Source of the DNA: an uncultured Ruminococcus sp.
GTDB taxonomy: Bacteria > Bacillota > Clostridia > Oscillospirales > Ruminococcaceae
Direction: 5' to 3'
Length of the DNA stretch: 64,000 nt
Assembly: GCA_947169885.1 (NCBI GenBank)
Contig: CAMVRM010000001.1
Coordinates: 106,306-170,305 of the forward strand
Part shown: piece after piece, positions 52,312 to 60,894 of the stretch
Position numbering within the stretch: the stretch's first letter is position 1
How the letters are laid out: each line of letters opens with the position of its first letter
Notes under the pieces: generated by a model
What the model was told of the DNA's origin: nothing
Database searches by the model: none
Seen by the model: the letters and a program-made list of their open reading frames with translations, nothing else
Position numbers and translations under genes: made by a program

Positions 52312-53613
52312 ATGAGATCGGGTCTGTTCAATAAGATCACTGCGAGAGTTCTTGTACTGCTTATCACTGTGCTGTTTGTTATAATCATAGGCGGTCAGAT
52401 ATATCGCTATATGAACGATCGGCATGATACTATGGAGGCTGCGCTCTGCACCATAAATGAGGACATCGCTTTCGAGGGGGTCATCATAAGGGACGAGCGT
52501 GAGATAGATTACGGCGGAGAGGGCGTTATAAGCTACACTTATCCTGACGGGAGCAAAGTCTCAAAGGGAGACACGGTGGCAAAGATCTTTTCAAGTACCG
52601 AGGAGGCTTTTGCGGAAAAAAGGCTCAATAAGGTCACTGACGAGATAGATATGCTCGAAAAGGCTCAAAGCCCGGGAACTATCAACTACGTATCTCCCGA
52701 ATCCATAAGCCGAAAGATAGATGACCATTACAAACAGCTGATCGTCTGCTCGAACAGCGGCGATTACGAAGGCTTTGCTGAGCAGAAGCAGAACATCTCG
52801 CTGGTGCTCAATATCTATAATATCCTTTCGGGGATCTCTGCCAACTACGATGAAAGGATCGCGATCCTGAATAAGGACGCAGATTATCTGAGGGCGCAGG
52901 CTGACAGGGTAAAGGACAGCATAAAGGCAAGCGAAACGGGGTATTTCGTTTCTTTTTGTGACGGATATGAGTCAAGGCTCACAACTGAAAAGGCAATGAC
53001 GCTCACACAGAGCGAGATCGAAGAGATCATAAACGGCGCTGATGCGGTAAAACAGGGTGTTTCGGAAAATGCTGTCGGCAAGATGTTCGATGACTACACC
53101 TGCTATATCGTCGGCGTTATCGACGAAGATCCGAGAGTTGCAGAGGAAGCTTCACTGCGCCTTATGCTCGACAGCTCGGATAAGGTATACGATGTTACAG
53201 TCGTATCGGTGAAAAAGGCTGATGAAGAAGGAAAGAGCGTTGTGGTGCTTTCCTGCGACAGCCTTGATGAATATATCTGCACACAGCGTGTGCAGTCGAT
53301 GCAGCTGTTATTCGATGAGTACAGCGGCATTATGGTGCCTTCTACCGCCATAAGATTCCGTGGCGGGCAGAAAGGCGTTTACGTCATACTGGGCGAGAAT
53401 ATAACCTTCAAGAAGATCGACGAGATCTATAACGGTGACGGATTTGTTATATCACGAAACACCGCTCAGGAGGATCACCTGCTTTTGTATGACCAGATAC
53501 TTCTTGAGGTGGTGAATGAACAGGATGTACAGCAGCAACCTGAACCTGAGCCTGACGATGCCGACACAGACGAGGTATCCTCAGACGGCGGAGAATCTGA
53601 AAAGGATAGCTGA
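52312..53613 (+). CDS. HlyD-like membrane-fusion protein of the division cluster
   Basis: A 433-residue protein with one N-terminal transmembrane helix (about residues 12-30), a biotinyl-lipoyl-like segment (EGVIIRDEREIDYGGEGVIS split across two strands, then KVSKGDTVAKIF), a coiled-coil hairpin and a beta barrel. The tail is a short acidic Gln/Pro/Asp-rich stretch. Proteins of this type often precede yggS-sepF in Clostridia and are annotated HlyD family. No exporter ATPase is nearby, so a transport role is unproven; a role at the division site is inferred from position. Its last 98 nt overlap the next gene. Confidence 0.85.
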   Translation: MRSGLFNKITARVLVLLITVLFVIIIGGQIYRYMNDRHDTMEAALCTINEDIAFEGVIIRDEREIDYGGEGVISYTYPDGSKVSKGDTVAKIFSSTEEAFAEKRLNKVTDEIDMLEKAQSPGTINYVSPESISRKIDDHYKQLIVCSNSGDYEGFAEQKQNISLVLNIYNILSGISANYDERIAILNKDADYLRAQADRVKDSIKASETGYFVSFCDGYESRLTTEKAMTLTQSEIEEIINGADAVKQGVSENAVGKMFDDYTCYIVGVIDEDPRVAEEASLRLMLDSSDKVYDVTVVSVKKADEEGKSVVVLSCDSLDEYICTQRVQSMQLLFDEYSGIMVPSTAIRFRGGQKGVYVILGENITFKKIDEIYNGDGFVISRNTAQEDHLLLYDQILLEVVNEQDVQQQPEPEPDDADTDEVSSDGGESEKDS

Positions 53614-54268
53614 CAATGCGGCAAACGCTGCGGCTAAATACAGAGGCTCTGATGAAAAGATCGACATCATGGCAGTTACCAAAACTGTTGATCCTGACAA
53701 GATAAACTTTGCGATAGAATGTGGTATAACACTGCTGGGTGAGAACAGAGTGCAGGAGTATCTGTCGAAAAAGGACAGTTACGACAAACGTGGACAGGTG
53801 CAATTCATAGGTCACCTCCAGACCAACAAAGTCAAGTACATAATCAACGATGTTACGATGATACAATCTGTTGACAGCTTAAAGCTTGCAGGCGAGATAA
53901 ACAGGCTTGCCGAGAAAAACGGCAGGGTCATGGATATTCTGCTTGAAGTGAACATCGGCGGAGAAGAAACAAAGAGCGGCGTTGACAAAGATCAGCTTTT
54001 TGTACTTGCGGAGCAGGCGGCAGAACTTAAAAATCTTCGGCTCAAAGGTCTTATGGCGATACCGCCCGTGGGCTGCGGAGAGGAAGTCTTTGAACAGATG
54101 CGTGAACTGTTTGAGGCTTTAAAGTCGAAAAAGCTTGCGAACGCTGATATTTCCGTGCTTTCTATGGGAATGTCGGGAGATTACGAGACAGCAATAAAGC
54201 ACGGTTCAACGCTTGTGAGGATCGGAAGTGCGCTTTTCGGAGCGAGAGATTATACAAAAAAACAGTAA
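53516..54268 (+). CDS. PLP homeostasis protein, YggS/PROSC family
   Basis: A pyridoxal-phosphate-binding protein that controls vitamin B6 and amino-acid balance; no catalysis is firmly known. It has the family's IDIMAVTKTV with the cofactor Lys, LLGENRVQEY, QFIGHLQTNKVKY and a late SMGMSGDYETAI segment. Its start is ambiguous. ATG 53516 has a good GAGGTGG site but overlaps the upstream gene by 98 nt and adds residues not usual for the family. ATG 53558 gives a more typical N-terminus with a weaker site. It sits in the conserved yggS-sepF pair. Confidence 0.93.
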   Translation: MNRMYSSNLNLSLTMPTQTRYPQTAENLKRIADNAANAAAKYRGSDEKIDIMAVTKTVDPDKINFAIECGITLLGENRVQEYLSKKDSYDKRGQVQFIGHLQTNKVKYIINDVTMIQSVDSLKLAGEINRLAEKNGRVMDILLEVNIGGEETKSGVDKDQLFVLAEQAAELKNLRLKGLMAIPPVGCGEEVFEQMRELFEALKSKKLANADISVLSMGMSGDYETAIKHGSTLVRIGSALFGARDYTKKQ

Positions 54269-54294
54269 TGTAAAAAATTGGAGGGTATGACGAA

Positions 54295-54987
54295 ATGGGA
54301 ATCTGGCAGGGCTTAAAAGAAATGTTTGTCGGTGAAGAGGAGATAGACGAGGAGTTATATTCCAACTTTTCTCAGCCCAAACAGCAGCAGGTTCAGCCGA
54401 CAGTTCAGCCTGCCGAGCAGACACCGCCGCCTCCGCCCCGTGCTGAAAAGCCGGATCAGGAGAGAGCGGTGAGAGATGAGGCTGCATCGGCAAGAAGACC
54501 GCAGGCTCAGAATAATCCTGCTTCACGCAGGCAGCAGCAGACAGCGTATCAGTCGGCGGCAAGAAGTGACCGCCAAAGTGCAAAAAATGACACTTACGGC
54601 AGCAGCGCAGGCACAAGCCGTGATGACAGTTCAGGCAGTCAGAAAAGAAATACAGAAAGAGAGAGTGACATTCACATGGCTCATATGGCTACAACAGATC
54701 AGTCCTCGTTCGACCTTGTTCTTGCAAGACCGAACAACTTCAAGGAAGTCGAGAAGATCGGCAACGATATAAACAACGGCAAGACCGTTATTCTGAACCT
54801 TGAACTGGTCAAGCCCGAAGACGCAACAAGAATACTTGACTTTATCTGGGGCGTTGCCTTTGCGAACCAGTGCGAGATAAAAATGATGGCTCAGAAGACT
54901 TATGCCATCATTCCCGGAACAGTGAACTTCTCGGGCGTTGATCTGGTAAGCGAACTTGAAAACAACGGATACAGCTTCACGAACTGA
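54295..54987 (+). CDS. sepF: Cell division protein SepF
   Basis: Anchors and bundles FtsZ at mid-cell. The 230-residue protein starts with the membrane-binding helix MGIWQGLKEMFVG. A long linker (about residues 25-130) rich in Gln, Pro, Arg and Ser, with a PPPPPR run, follows. It ends with the SepF fold (FDLVLARPNNFKEVEKIGND through VDLVSELENNGYSF). The linker is much longer than in Bacillus SepF (about 150 residues in total). The ribosome site is GGAGGG. Downstream ylmH overlaps its end. Confidence 0.95.
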   Translation: MGIWQGLKEMFVGEEEIDEELYSNFSQPKQQQVQPTVQPAEQTPPPPPRAEKPDQERAVRDEAASARRPQAQNNPASRRQQQTAYQSAARSDRQSAKNDTYGSSAGTSRDDSSGSQKRNTERESDIHMAHMATTDQSSFDLVLARPNNFKEVEKIGNDINNGKTVILNLELVKPEDATRILDFIWGVAFANQCEIKMMAQKTYAIIPGTVNFSGVDLVSELENNGYSFTN

Positions 54988-55756
54988 GCTTTCTTTCCTT
55001 CATGGACTGAATTCTGAGGACAGCTTTCTGGCAGGCAGCATAGCCGACAAGATCGAAGCGGCGGTACATAAAGACAGGACTGCTTTTACAGGCTTTCTTT
55101 CGGAGGGCAGGGCAGAACTTGCAAAGACTGTTGCGGCGGCTTATTCTTTCGGAAACTTAATGCTCTGGGGCGGCTATGAGGGCGCAGAAAGGGTCATGTT
55201 CGGGGCTTTTTCAGACTATGAAGGACCGTCTGCCGAGAGTTTTCCTATCAAGGCACTGACTTTCACATTCAGAAAGCAGGACAAGCTGACACACAGAGAT
55301 GTTCTGGGTTCGCTCATGGGGCTTGGGCTGACGAGAGAAAGTGTTGGAGATATACTAATGAGCGATGACAGTGCGGTGGTCTTTTTGACCGTGATCGCCG
55401 CACAGACGGCAGAGCGTGAACTGGCGAAGATCGGCAGGGCAGGCATCGGGATAACCGAGGGTTTTGACCCTGAACGTCTGCCGAAAAAAGAGTTTGCCGA
55501 GATAAAGGGCACAGTTTCGTCACTGAGGGTGGACTGTGTTGTGGCTTTGGCGATAAGATGCTCACGGACTAAGGCTGAACAGCTGGTAACTCAGGGGGCT
55601 GTTCTGATAAAGGGTCATGAGCCAAACTCGGGAGCAAAAAAGCTGAGTGAGGGCGATACTTTCACGGTGCGGGGGTACGGGAAATTCATTCTCGGCAGCA
55701 TTGACGGAAGCAGCAAAAAGGAAAGAGTAAAGATCACGGTCAGGAAATTTGTTTAG
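54956..55756 (+). CDS. YlmH-family RNA-binding protein (S4 domain)
   Basis: A 266-residue protein with the YlmH layout: N-terminal helices (ADKIEAAVHKDRTAFTGFL), a central alpha/beta part, and a C-terminal S4 RNA-binding domain (CSRTKAEQLVTQGAVLIKGH...LSEGDTFTVRGYGKF). In Bacillus and relatives YlmH acts on stalled ribosomes with peptidyl-tRNA and is encoded between sepF and divIVA, as here. The start is TTG 54956, overlapping sepF by 32 nt with a weak ribosome site; no better in-frame start is seen. Confidence 0.92.
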   Translation: MKTTDTASRTELSFLHGLNSEDSFLAGSIADKIEAAVHKDRTAFTGFLSEGRAELAKTVAAAYSFGNLMLWGGYEGAERVMFGAFSDYEGPSAESFPIKALTFTFRKQDKLTHRDVLGSLMGLGLTRESVGDILMSDDSAVVFLTVIAAQTAERELAKIGRAGIGITEGFDPERLPKKEFAEIKGTVSSLRVDCVVALAIRCSRTKAEQLVTQGAVLIKGHEPNSGAKKLSEGDTFTVRGYGKFILGSIDGSSKKERVKITVRKFV

Positions 55757-55768
55757 GAGGGTATAAAT

Positions 55769-56542
55769 ATGCTTGAACCCGATAAGATCAGGAACAAACG
55801 CTTCGGGACTTCCAAAAACGGACTTAATCCCGCTGACGTTACGGAGTTTCTTGGGGATTGTGCAGATGAGATAGAGCGCCTTAAAGCGCAGAATGCCGAA
55901 AACGAGGAAAAGATCAAGATGCTCGTTGAGAAGATCAATGAGTACCGCAACGATGAGGACGCTATCAAGTCGGCGATGATCCACGCTCAGAAAGAGTCGA
56001 ACAAGCTTATCGCTGATGCAAAGGCAAAGGCAAGAGACCTTATCGACTCGGCTAAGACTGAGCAGATAAGACTTCAGGAGACAAACTCCGAGGAGATCGA
56101 GCGCATCAAGAAAGAACATCACGATACAGTTGACGGACTTATCGCTAAGCTCAAAGAGGAAACTTCGGCTGAGATCGAATCTATCAAGGCGGAACTTGCG
56201 GCTGAACAGGCAGAACTTGAAAGGGTCAAGGCTGAGACTACATACTTCAAAAGCCACCTGCTTGATCTTTATGCGTCGCAGATAAAGCTTATCACCGAAA
56301 TGCCCGAAATGACTGACGAGGAACTTGATGAGTATGAGGCGAAGTATGATGATGAGTACTACGATGACGAATATTACGACGAGGAATATGACGAGGAGCA
56401 GGCTGAGATAGACGAGGAAGCCGAGAAGCAGAAGCACTATGATGAAGTTATCAACACCGCTTCGTTCTCGCCCGTTATAAATCTGCCGACAAGAACTGAG
56501 GAACTGCGCTTCGGCAGGTTCTCGACAGACGAAAAGCGCTGA
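55769..56542 (+). CDS. divIVA: DivIVA-family cell division protein
   Basis: A 257-residue coiled-coil protein that localises to curved membranes at poles and septa. The N-terminus ends with GLNPADVTEFLGDCADEIERL, the DivIVA signature. A long heptad region (25-180) follows. The C-terminus is a Tyr/Asp/Glu repeat (DDEYYDDEYYDEEYDEE) not typical of the Bacillus protein, and then a basic end. The ribosome site is AGGAGGG. Its stop shares a base with the lspA start (TGATG). Confidence 0.93.
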   Translation: MLEPDKIRNKRFGTSKNGLNPADVTEFLGDCADEIERLKAQNAENEEKIKMLVEKINEYRNDEDAIKSAMIHAQKESNKLIADAKAKARDLIDSAKTEQIRLQETNSEEIERIKKEHHDTVDGLIAKLKEETSAEIESIKAELAAEQAELERVKAETTYFKSHLLDLYASQIKLITEMPEMTDEELDEYEAKYDDEYYDDEYYDEEYDEEQAEIDEEAEKQKHYDEVINTASFSPVINLPTRTEELRFGRFSTDEKR

Positions 56543-57033
56543 TGTTCATAGCGGCATTGGTGATAGCGGCGGCATCTGTCGGCATCGACCAGCTTATCAA
56601 GTGGTACATAAACGCAAATGTCGGGCTGAATGAAGTGAGGAAATTCATACCGAGCATCATCAGCATAACCCACATACGCAACAAGGGCGCAGCATGGAGC
56701 ATCATGTCGGGCAAGACGTGGTTTCTCATTGCGCTGCCCTGTATAGTTGTTGCCGCTGCTGTATGGTATATGTACAAAAACAGGCACGGTTCAAAGCTTT
56801 GCCTGCTGTCGCTGGGGCTGATACTGGGCGGCGGCATCGGTAATCTTATCGACCGTATACGTATGCACGAAGTTATCGACTACATAAAGTGCGACCTGTT
56901 CAGCTTTCCGATATTCAACTTTGCGGACATCTGCGTGGTAGTCGGAGCGGTCATGTTCTGCATTTATATGTTCTTCTTTGACGAGAATGCGAAAAAGGAA
57001 AGCGAGCCGAAGGAGAAGAAAGATGCCGAGTGA
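56542..57033 (+). CDS. lspA: Lipoprotein signal peptidase (signal peptidase II)
   Basis: Removes signal peptides from prolipoproteins in the membrane. The 163-residue protein has four hydrophobic segments and the two catalytic aspartates in GNLIDRIR and FNFADICV. It also has the HIRNKGAAW segment. Overlap with divIVA by one base indicates coupled translation. The many lipoproteins encoded in this window would be its substrates. Its end overlaps the next gene by 11 nt. Confidence 0.96.
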   Translation: MFIAALVIAAASVGIDQLIKWYINANVGLNEVRKFIPSIISITHIRNKGAAWSIMSGKTWFLIALPCIVVAAAVWYMYKNRHGSKLCLLSLGLILGGGIGNLIDRIRMHEVIDYIKCDLFSFPIFNFADICVVVGAVMFCIYMFFFDENAKKESEPKEKKDAE

Positions 57034-57934
57034 ACGCTTTGAACTGCTTGCGGACGAACAAAGCACGGGTATGCGGCTCGACAAGTGGCTCGCTTGTCAG
57101 CTGCCCGAGCTTTCACGTTCTCGGATAGAGGGACTTATAGCTGACGGCACGGTGACAGTAAACGGTGCAAAGGCTTCAAAAAGCGGCAAGCTTAAAGCTA
57201 ATGACCTTATCTGCGGCGAGATACCCGAACCGCAGGAACTCAAAGCCGTGGCGCAGGATATTCCCATTGATATAGTCTATGAGGACGAGGAACTGCTGGT
57301 GGTGAACAAGCCGAAAGGAATGGTCGTTCACCCTGCGGCGGGAAATCCTGACGGAACGCTCGTCAATGCGCTGCTGTTCCACTGTAAAGGGCGGCTGTCC
57401 TCGATAAACGGAGTGATCCGTCCGGGGATAGTCCACAGGATAGACAAGTTCACCAGCGGACTTCTGATGGTCGCAAAGACCGATTCGGCGCACAGATGTT
57501 TAGCCGAGCAGATAAAAGCACACAGCTTCACAAGGGAATACAATGCGATCGTGTGCGGTGCTTTTTCGCCCGAGAGCGGAACTGTTGATGCGCCTATCGG
57601 CAGGAGCAGATATGACAGGAAGAAAATGTGCGTTACCGAACAGAATTCAAAAAATGCAGTTACCCACTATGAAACGATAGAACGCTTCAAGGGTTATTCA
57701 TGGGTGAGGTTCAGGCTTGAAACAGGCAGGACCCACCAGATAAGAGTACACAGCGCCTATAAGGGACACGCAGTTCTTGGCGATGATGTGTACGGCAAGC
57801 CATACAAGGGCATAGAGGGACAGTGCCTTCACGCAAAAAAGATAGGCTTTGTCCACCCTGACGGCAGATATATGGAGTTTGATTCCGAACTGCCGCCTTA
57901 TTTTCAGAGATTGATCGAAGAATTGAGGAAATAG
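57023..57934 (+). CDS. RluD-type pseudouridine synthase
   Basis: A 303-residue enzyme that isomerises uridines in 23S rRNA or tRNA. It has an N-terminal S4 domain (MRLDKWLACQLPELSRSRIEGLI), the catalytic motif HRIDKFTSGLLMVAK with the Asp near residue 145, and a C-terminal TGRTHQIRVHSAYKGHAVLGD. The family motif is normally HRLDxxTSG. The start at 57023 follows AAGGAG inside lspA. Specific target site cannot be read from sequence; lspA-rluD is a common gene pair. Confidence 0.94.
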   Translation: MPSERFELLADEQSTGMRLDKWLACQLPELSRSRIEGLIADGTVTVNGAKASKSGKLKANDLICGEIPEPQELKAVAQDIPIDIVYEDEELLVVNKPKGMVVHPAAGNPDGTLVNALLFHCKGRLSSINGVIRPGIVHRIDKFTSGLLMVAKTDSAHRCLAEQIKAHSFTREYNAIVCGAFSPESGTVDAPIGRSRYDRKKMCVTEQNSKNAVTHYETIERFKGYSWVRFRLETGRTHQIRVHSAYKGHAVLGDDVYGKPYKGIEGQCLHAKKIGFVHPDGRYMEFDSELPPYFQRLIEELRK

Positions 57935-57936
57935 AT

Positions 57937-58773
57937 TTGTTTGAGGATATTTCAAAGGTACTGCTCATAACCGACATGGACGGGACTTTTTTGCCGTCAA
58001 GCAAGATACCCTCGCCCGAGAACATCGCAGCAGTCGAGCGGCTGATGAACGCAGGCGGCAGGTTCTCGATAGCAACGGGACGCAGCTTGCAGGCTTCAAT
58101 GCAGTATTTTGAGCAGGTGCGTGTCAACTGTCCGATCATCATGTGCAACGGCGGAATGGTCTATGATCTTGCAGACAAAAAGCAGATATATGACGTGTTC
58201 CTGCCTGAGAGCGCAAGGGAACTGACAAAGGAACTGCTTTCACAGCACCCCGAAGTCGGCTGCGAGTGTCTGCCGCTTGAGGGAGTTTATGTTCCGCAGA
58301 TGACCGACATGGAGCGTGAACATTGCAGGATATGCAAAGTCAAGCCCGTGGAATGCACAGTTGACGAGATACCGAAAAACTGGTACAAGGTGCTGTTCGC
58401 AAGAGAACCCGAGCATATACACGAGATAATCGGCAGCGTGGACAAGGTGAGGGAATATTACCCCGAGATAGATTTTGTTATCTCAGCGCCGATGTATTAC
58501 GAGATGCTGCCTAAGAACATCTCAAAGGGTTCGGCACTCAGAGAACTGAAAAAAGCCTGCGGCATGGAGGATTTCACCATTGTTGCGGCAGGCGATTACA
58601 ACAACGACATCGAGATGCTCCGTGAGGCTGACGTCGGCATTGCTCCGTCAAACGCCGCTGCGGAGGTGAAAGCTGCCGCCGACATAGTGCTGGGCGTTTC
58701 ATGCGAGGAAAATGCGATCGCTGCGGCAGTTGAGTATATTTTTGACAGTCTTTCGGCTAACGGTGCTTTGTAA
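57937..58773 (+). CDS. HAD-superfamily hydrolase, Cof type
   Basis: A 278-residue cytosolic phosphatase of the Cof/YbiV type. Motif I is DMDGTFLPS (residues ~13-21); a Lys lies in the NISKGSALREL segment; motif IV is GDYNNDIEML. The large cap between them determines substrates, usually sugar phosphates or cofactors. The start is TTG 57937, two bases beyond the rluD stop and preceded by GAGGAA. Specificity unknown. Confidence 0.92.
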   Translation: MFEDISKVLLITDMDGTFLPSSKIPSPENIAAVERLMNAGGRFSIATGRSLQASMQYFEQVRVNCPIIMCNGGMVYDLADKKQIYDVFLPESARELTKELLSQHPEVGCECLPLEGVYVPQMTDMEREHCRICKVKPVECTVDEIPKNWYKVLFAREPEHIHEIIGSVDKVREYYPEIDFVISAPMYYEMLPKNISKGSALRELKKACGMEDFTIVAAGDYNNDIEMLREADVGIAPSNAAAEVKAAADIVLGVSCEENAIAAAVEYIFDSLSANGAL

Positions 58774-58871
58774 GACAGTCGATCATTGCTGAAAAATTTG
58801 CACACCGAAAACGGTCTCACATAAGTTTGCGGTAACAAATTTTATATATTATTACTGGAGGTATAAAACCT

Positions 58872-59711
58872 ATGGATGCTTCGCTGAAAAAACAGCTTGA
58901 GATCACAGCCTGCAAGGTGAGACTTGGCATTCTCGAAGGCGTGTTCAACGCCAAGTCGGGACACCCGGGCGGCTCGCTTTCTATCGCTGACACGCTTACT
59001 TATCTTTACTTCGCAAAAATGAACGTTTACCCCGACAAGCCCGATGAGCCGTCAAGAGACCGCTTTGTGCTTTCAAAGGGTCACACCGCTCCTGCGCTTT
59101 ATTCCGTTCTTGCTCAGAAAGGATTTTTCAGCACTGAGGAGTTAAAGAGCCTGCGCCACATCGGTGCAATGCTTCAGGGTCATCCCTGCATCACTATCCC
59201 CGGCGTTGATATGTCCTCGGGTTCGCTGGGTCAGGGCATCTCCGTTGCAAACGGCATGGCGCTTTCGGCAAAGATCTCGGGCGACAGCTACAAGGTCTAC
59301 ACCGTTTTAGGCGACGGCGAGATCCAGGAAGGTCAGGTCTGGGAAGCTGCAATGTTCGCAGCTCACTATAAGCTTGACAACCTCACCGCTGTCATCGACA
59401 ACAACGGCTTGCAGATAGACGGCAGAGTTGCTGACGTTATGTCTCCGTATCCTATCGCTGACAAGTTCAAGGCGTTCGGCTGGCACGTTATCGAGTGCGA
59501 TGCTCATGATTTTGATGCTATCGAAGCGGCTTTTGACGAGGCTGAAAAGATAGTCGGTCAGCCTGTTGCTATTATCCAGAAGAGCATCAAAGGCAAGGGC
59601 GTTTCCTTTATGGAGGACAACGTTTCATGGCACGGCGCAGCACCCAACGCCGAGCAGTACGCACAGGCAAAGTCGGAGCTTGAAGCACAGCTTGCAGCTC
59701 TCGAAGGTTAA
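58872..59711 (+). CDS. Transketolase, N-terminal (ThDP-binding) subunit
   Basis: Transketolase exchanges two-carbon units in the non-oxidative pentose phosphate pathway. In this organism it is split in two genes. This 279-residue half carries the thiamine-diphosphate site: KSGHPGGSLSIADTLTYLYF, LSKGHTAPALY, GSLGQGISVANG and GDGEIQEGQVWEAAM with the metal-binding residues. The ribosome site is TGGAGG. The C-terminal half follows after 21 nt. The alternative is a 1-deoxyxylulose-like or related ThDP enzyme, but spacing and motifs favour transketolase. Confidence 0.94.
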   Translation: MDASLKKQLEITACKVRLGILEGVFNAKSGHPGGSLSIADTLTYLYFAKMNVYPDKPDEPSRDRFVLSKGHTAPALYSVLAQKGFFSTEELKSLRHIGAMLQGHPCITIPGVDMSSGSLGQGISVANGMALSAKISGDSYKVYTVLGDGEIQEGQVWEAAMFAAHYKLDNLTAVIDNNGLQIDGRVADVMSPYPIADKFKAFGWHVIECDAHDFDAIEAAFDEAEKIVGQPVAIIQKSIKGKGVSFMEDNVSWHGAAPNAEQYAQAKSELEAQLAALEG

Positions 59712-59732
59712 GGAAAGGAACGGTGAGAAAAA

Positions 59733-60674
59733 ATGGCTGATGTTAAAAAGATAGCTACCCGTGAAAGCTACGGAAATGCGCTGGCTGAACTGGGCGACAA
59801 GTACCCCGATCTCTATGTTCTTGACGCTGACCTTGCGGCTGCGACAAAAACAGGCATCTTCAAGAAGAAGTTCCCTGACCGTTTCTTTGATTGCGGTATC
59901 GCAGAAGCAAACATGATGGGCGTTGCAGCAGGTCTTGCGGCAACAGGAAAGATACCATTTGCATCGACTTTCGCAATGTTTGCGGCAGGACGTGCTTTTG
60001 AGATCGTGAGAAACTCTATCGGTTATCCGCATCTGAACGTAAAGATCGGCGCTACACACGCAGGCATTTCTGTCGGCGAGGACGGCGCTACACACCAGTG
60101 CTGCGAGGACATCGCTCTCATGCGCACTATCCCCGGCATGACTGTTATCAACCCTGCTGACGATGTTGAAGCAAGAGCCGCTGTCGAAGCTGCGATAAAC
60201 TATGTCGGACCTGTTTATATGCGATTCGGCAGACTTGCAGTTCCCGTGTTCAACGATGCTGCGACTTATAAGTTCGAGTGGGGCAAGGGCGTTAAGCTGC
60301 GTGACGGCAAGGACGTTTCTATCGTTGCAAGCGGTCTTATGGTCGCTGAGGCTATCGAGGCTGCAAAGGCGCTGGCTGACAAGGGCATAGATGCTGAGGT
60401 AATAAATATCCACACTATCAAGCCCATTGATGCAGAGCTTATCGCCGCAACTGCTCAAAAAACGGGCAAGGTAGTAACAGTTGAGGAACACAGCATCATC
60501 GGCGGACTTGGTTCTGCGGTATGCGATGTGCTTGCTGAGACTTGTCCTACAAAGGTCAAGAAGATCGGCGTGAACGATGAGTTCGGTCACTCGGGTCCTG
60601 CGGTTGACCTGCTGAAACAGTTCGGTCTGTGTGCTGACAATATCGTTAAGACTGTTGAGGACTTTGTTAAGTAA
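59733..60674 (+). CDS. Transketolase, C-terminal (pyrimidine-binding) subunit
   Basis: A 313-residue partner of the preceding subunit. It carries the DADLAAATKTGIF start, GIAEANMMGVAAGLA with the catalytic Glu that activates ThDP, GVNDEFGHSGPAVDLL near the end, and the transketolase C-terminal domain. The ribosome site is GAAAGGAACGG. It is the last gene of the long rightward block and is followed by a terminator. Confidence 0.94.
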   Translation: MADVKKIATRESYGNALAELGDKYPDLYVLDADLAAATKTGIFKKKFPDRFFDCGIAEANMMGVAAGLAATGKIPFASTFAMFAAGRAFEIVRNSIGYPHLNVKIGATHAGISVGEDGATHQCCEDIALMRTIPGMTVINPADDVEARAAVEAAINYVGPVYMRFGRLAVPVFNDAATYKFEWGKGVKLRDGKDVSIVASGLMVAEAIEAAKALADKGIDAEVINIHTIKPIDAELIAATAQKTGKVVTVEEHSIIGGLGSAVCDVLAETCPTKVKKIGVNDEFGHSGPAVDLLKQFGLCADNIVKTVEDFVK

Positions 60675-60693
60675 TATTCCATAAATAAATTAT

Positions 60694-60732
60694 GCAGGGG
60701 CGTATCTTAAAAAGGGGTACGTCCCTTTTTTG
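60694..60732 (+). terminator. Terminator of the transketolase operon
   Basis: GGGCGTA (60698-60704) pairs with TACG(T)CCC (60718-60725, one bulged T), followed by T6. Confidence 0.8.
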
Positions 60733-60736
60733 TATG

Positions 60737-60837
60737 ATCCCAATTCTGTTATGTATCGCTGATATTAAAAATAAAATCATGTAGGGGCATACACATAGGT
60801 GCGCACATACATTAGCAATATAGAACGAAATTGGGAT
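60737..60837. repeat. Imperfect ~100-bp palindromic element
   Basis: Perfect 9-bp ends ATCCCAATT and AATTGGGAT enclose arms that continue as an imperfect inverted repeat for about 30 bp, around a central GTAGGGGCATACACATAGG segment. No ORF is inside. It could be a miniature mobile element or a large bidirectional hairpin between the transketolase and feoB genes. Confidence 0.5.
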
Positions 60838-60894
60838 AAAAAATATGCCCCTCAGCATCACCGCTTCGGGACATAGTATTTTATGCGTATATTT

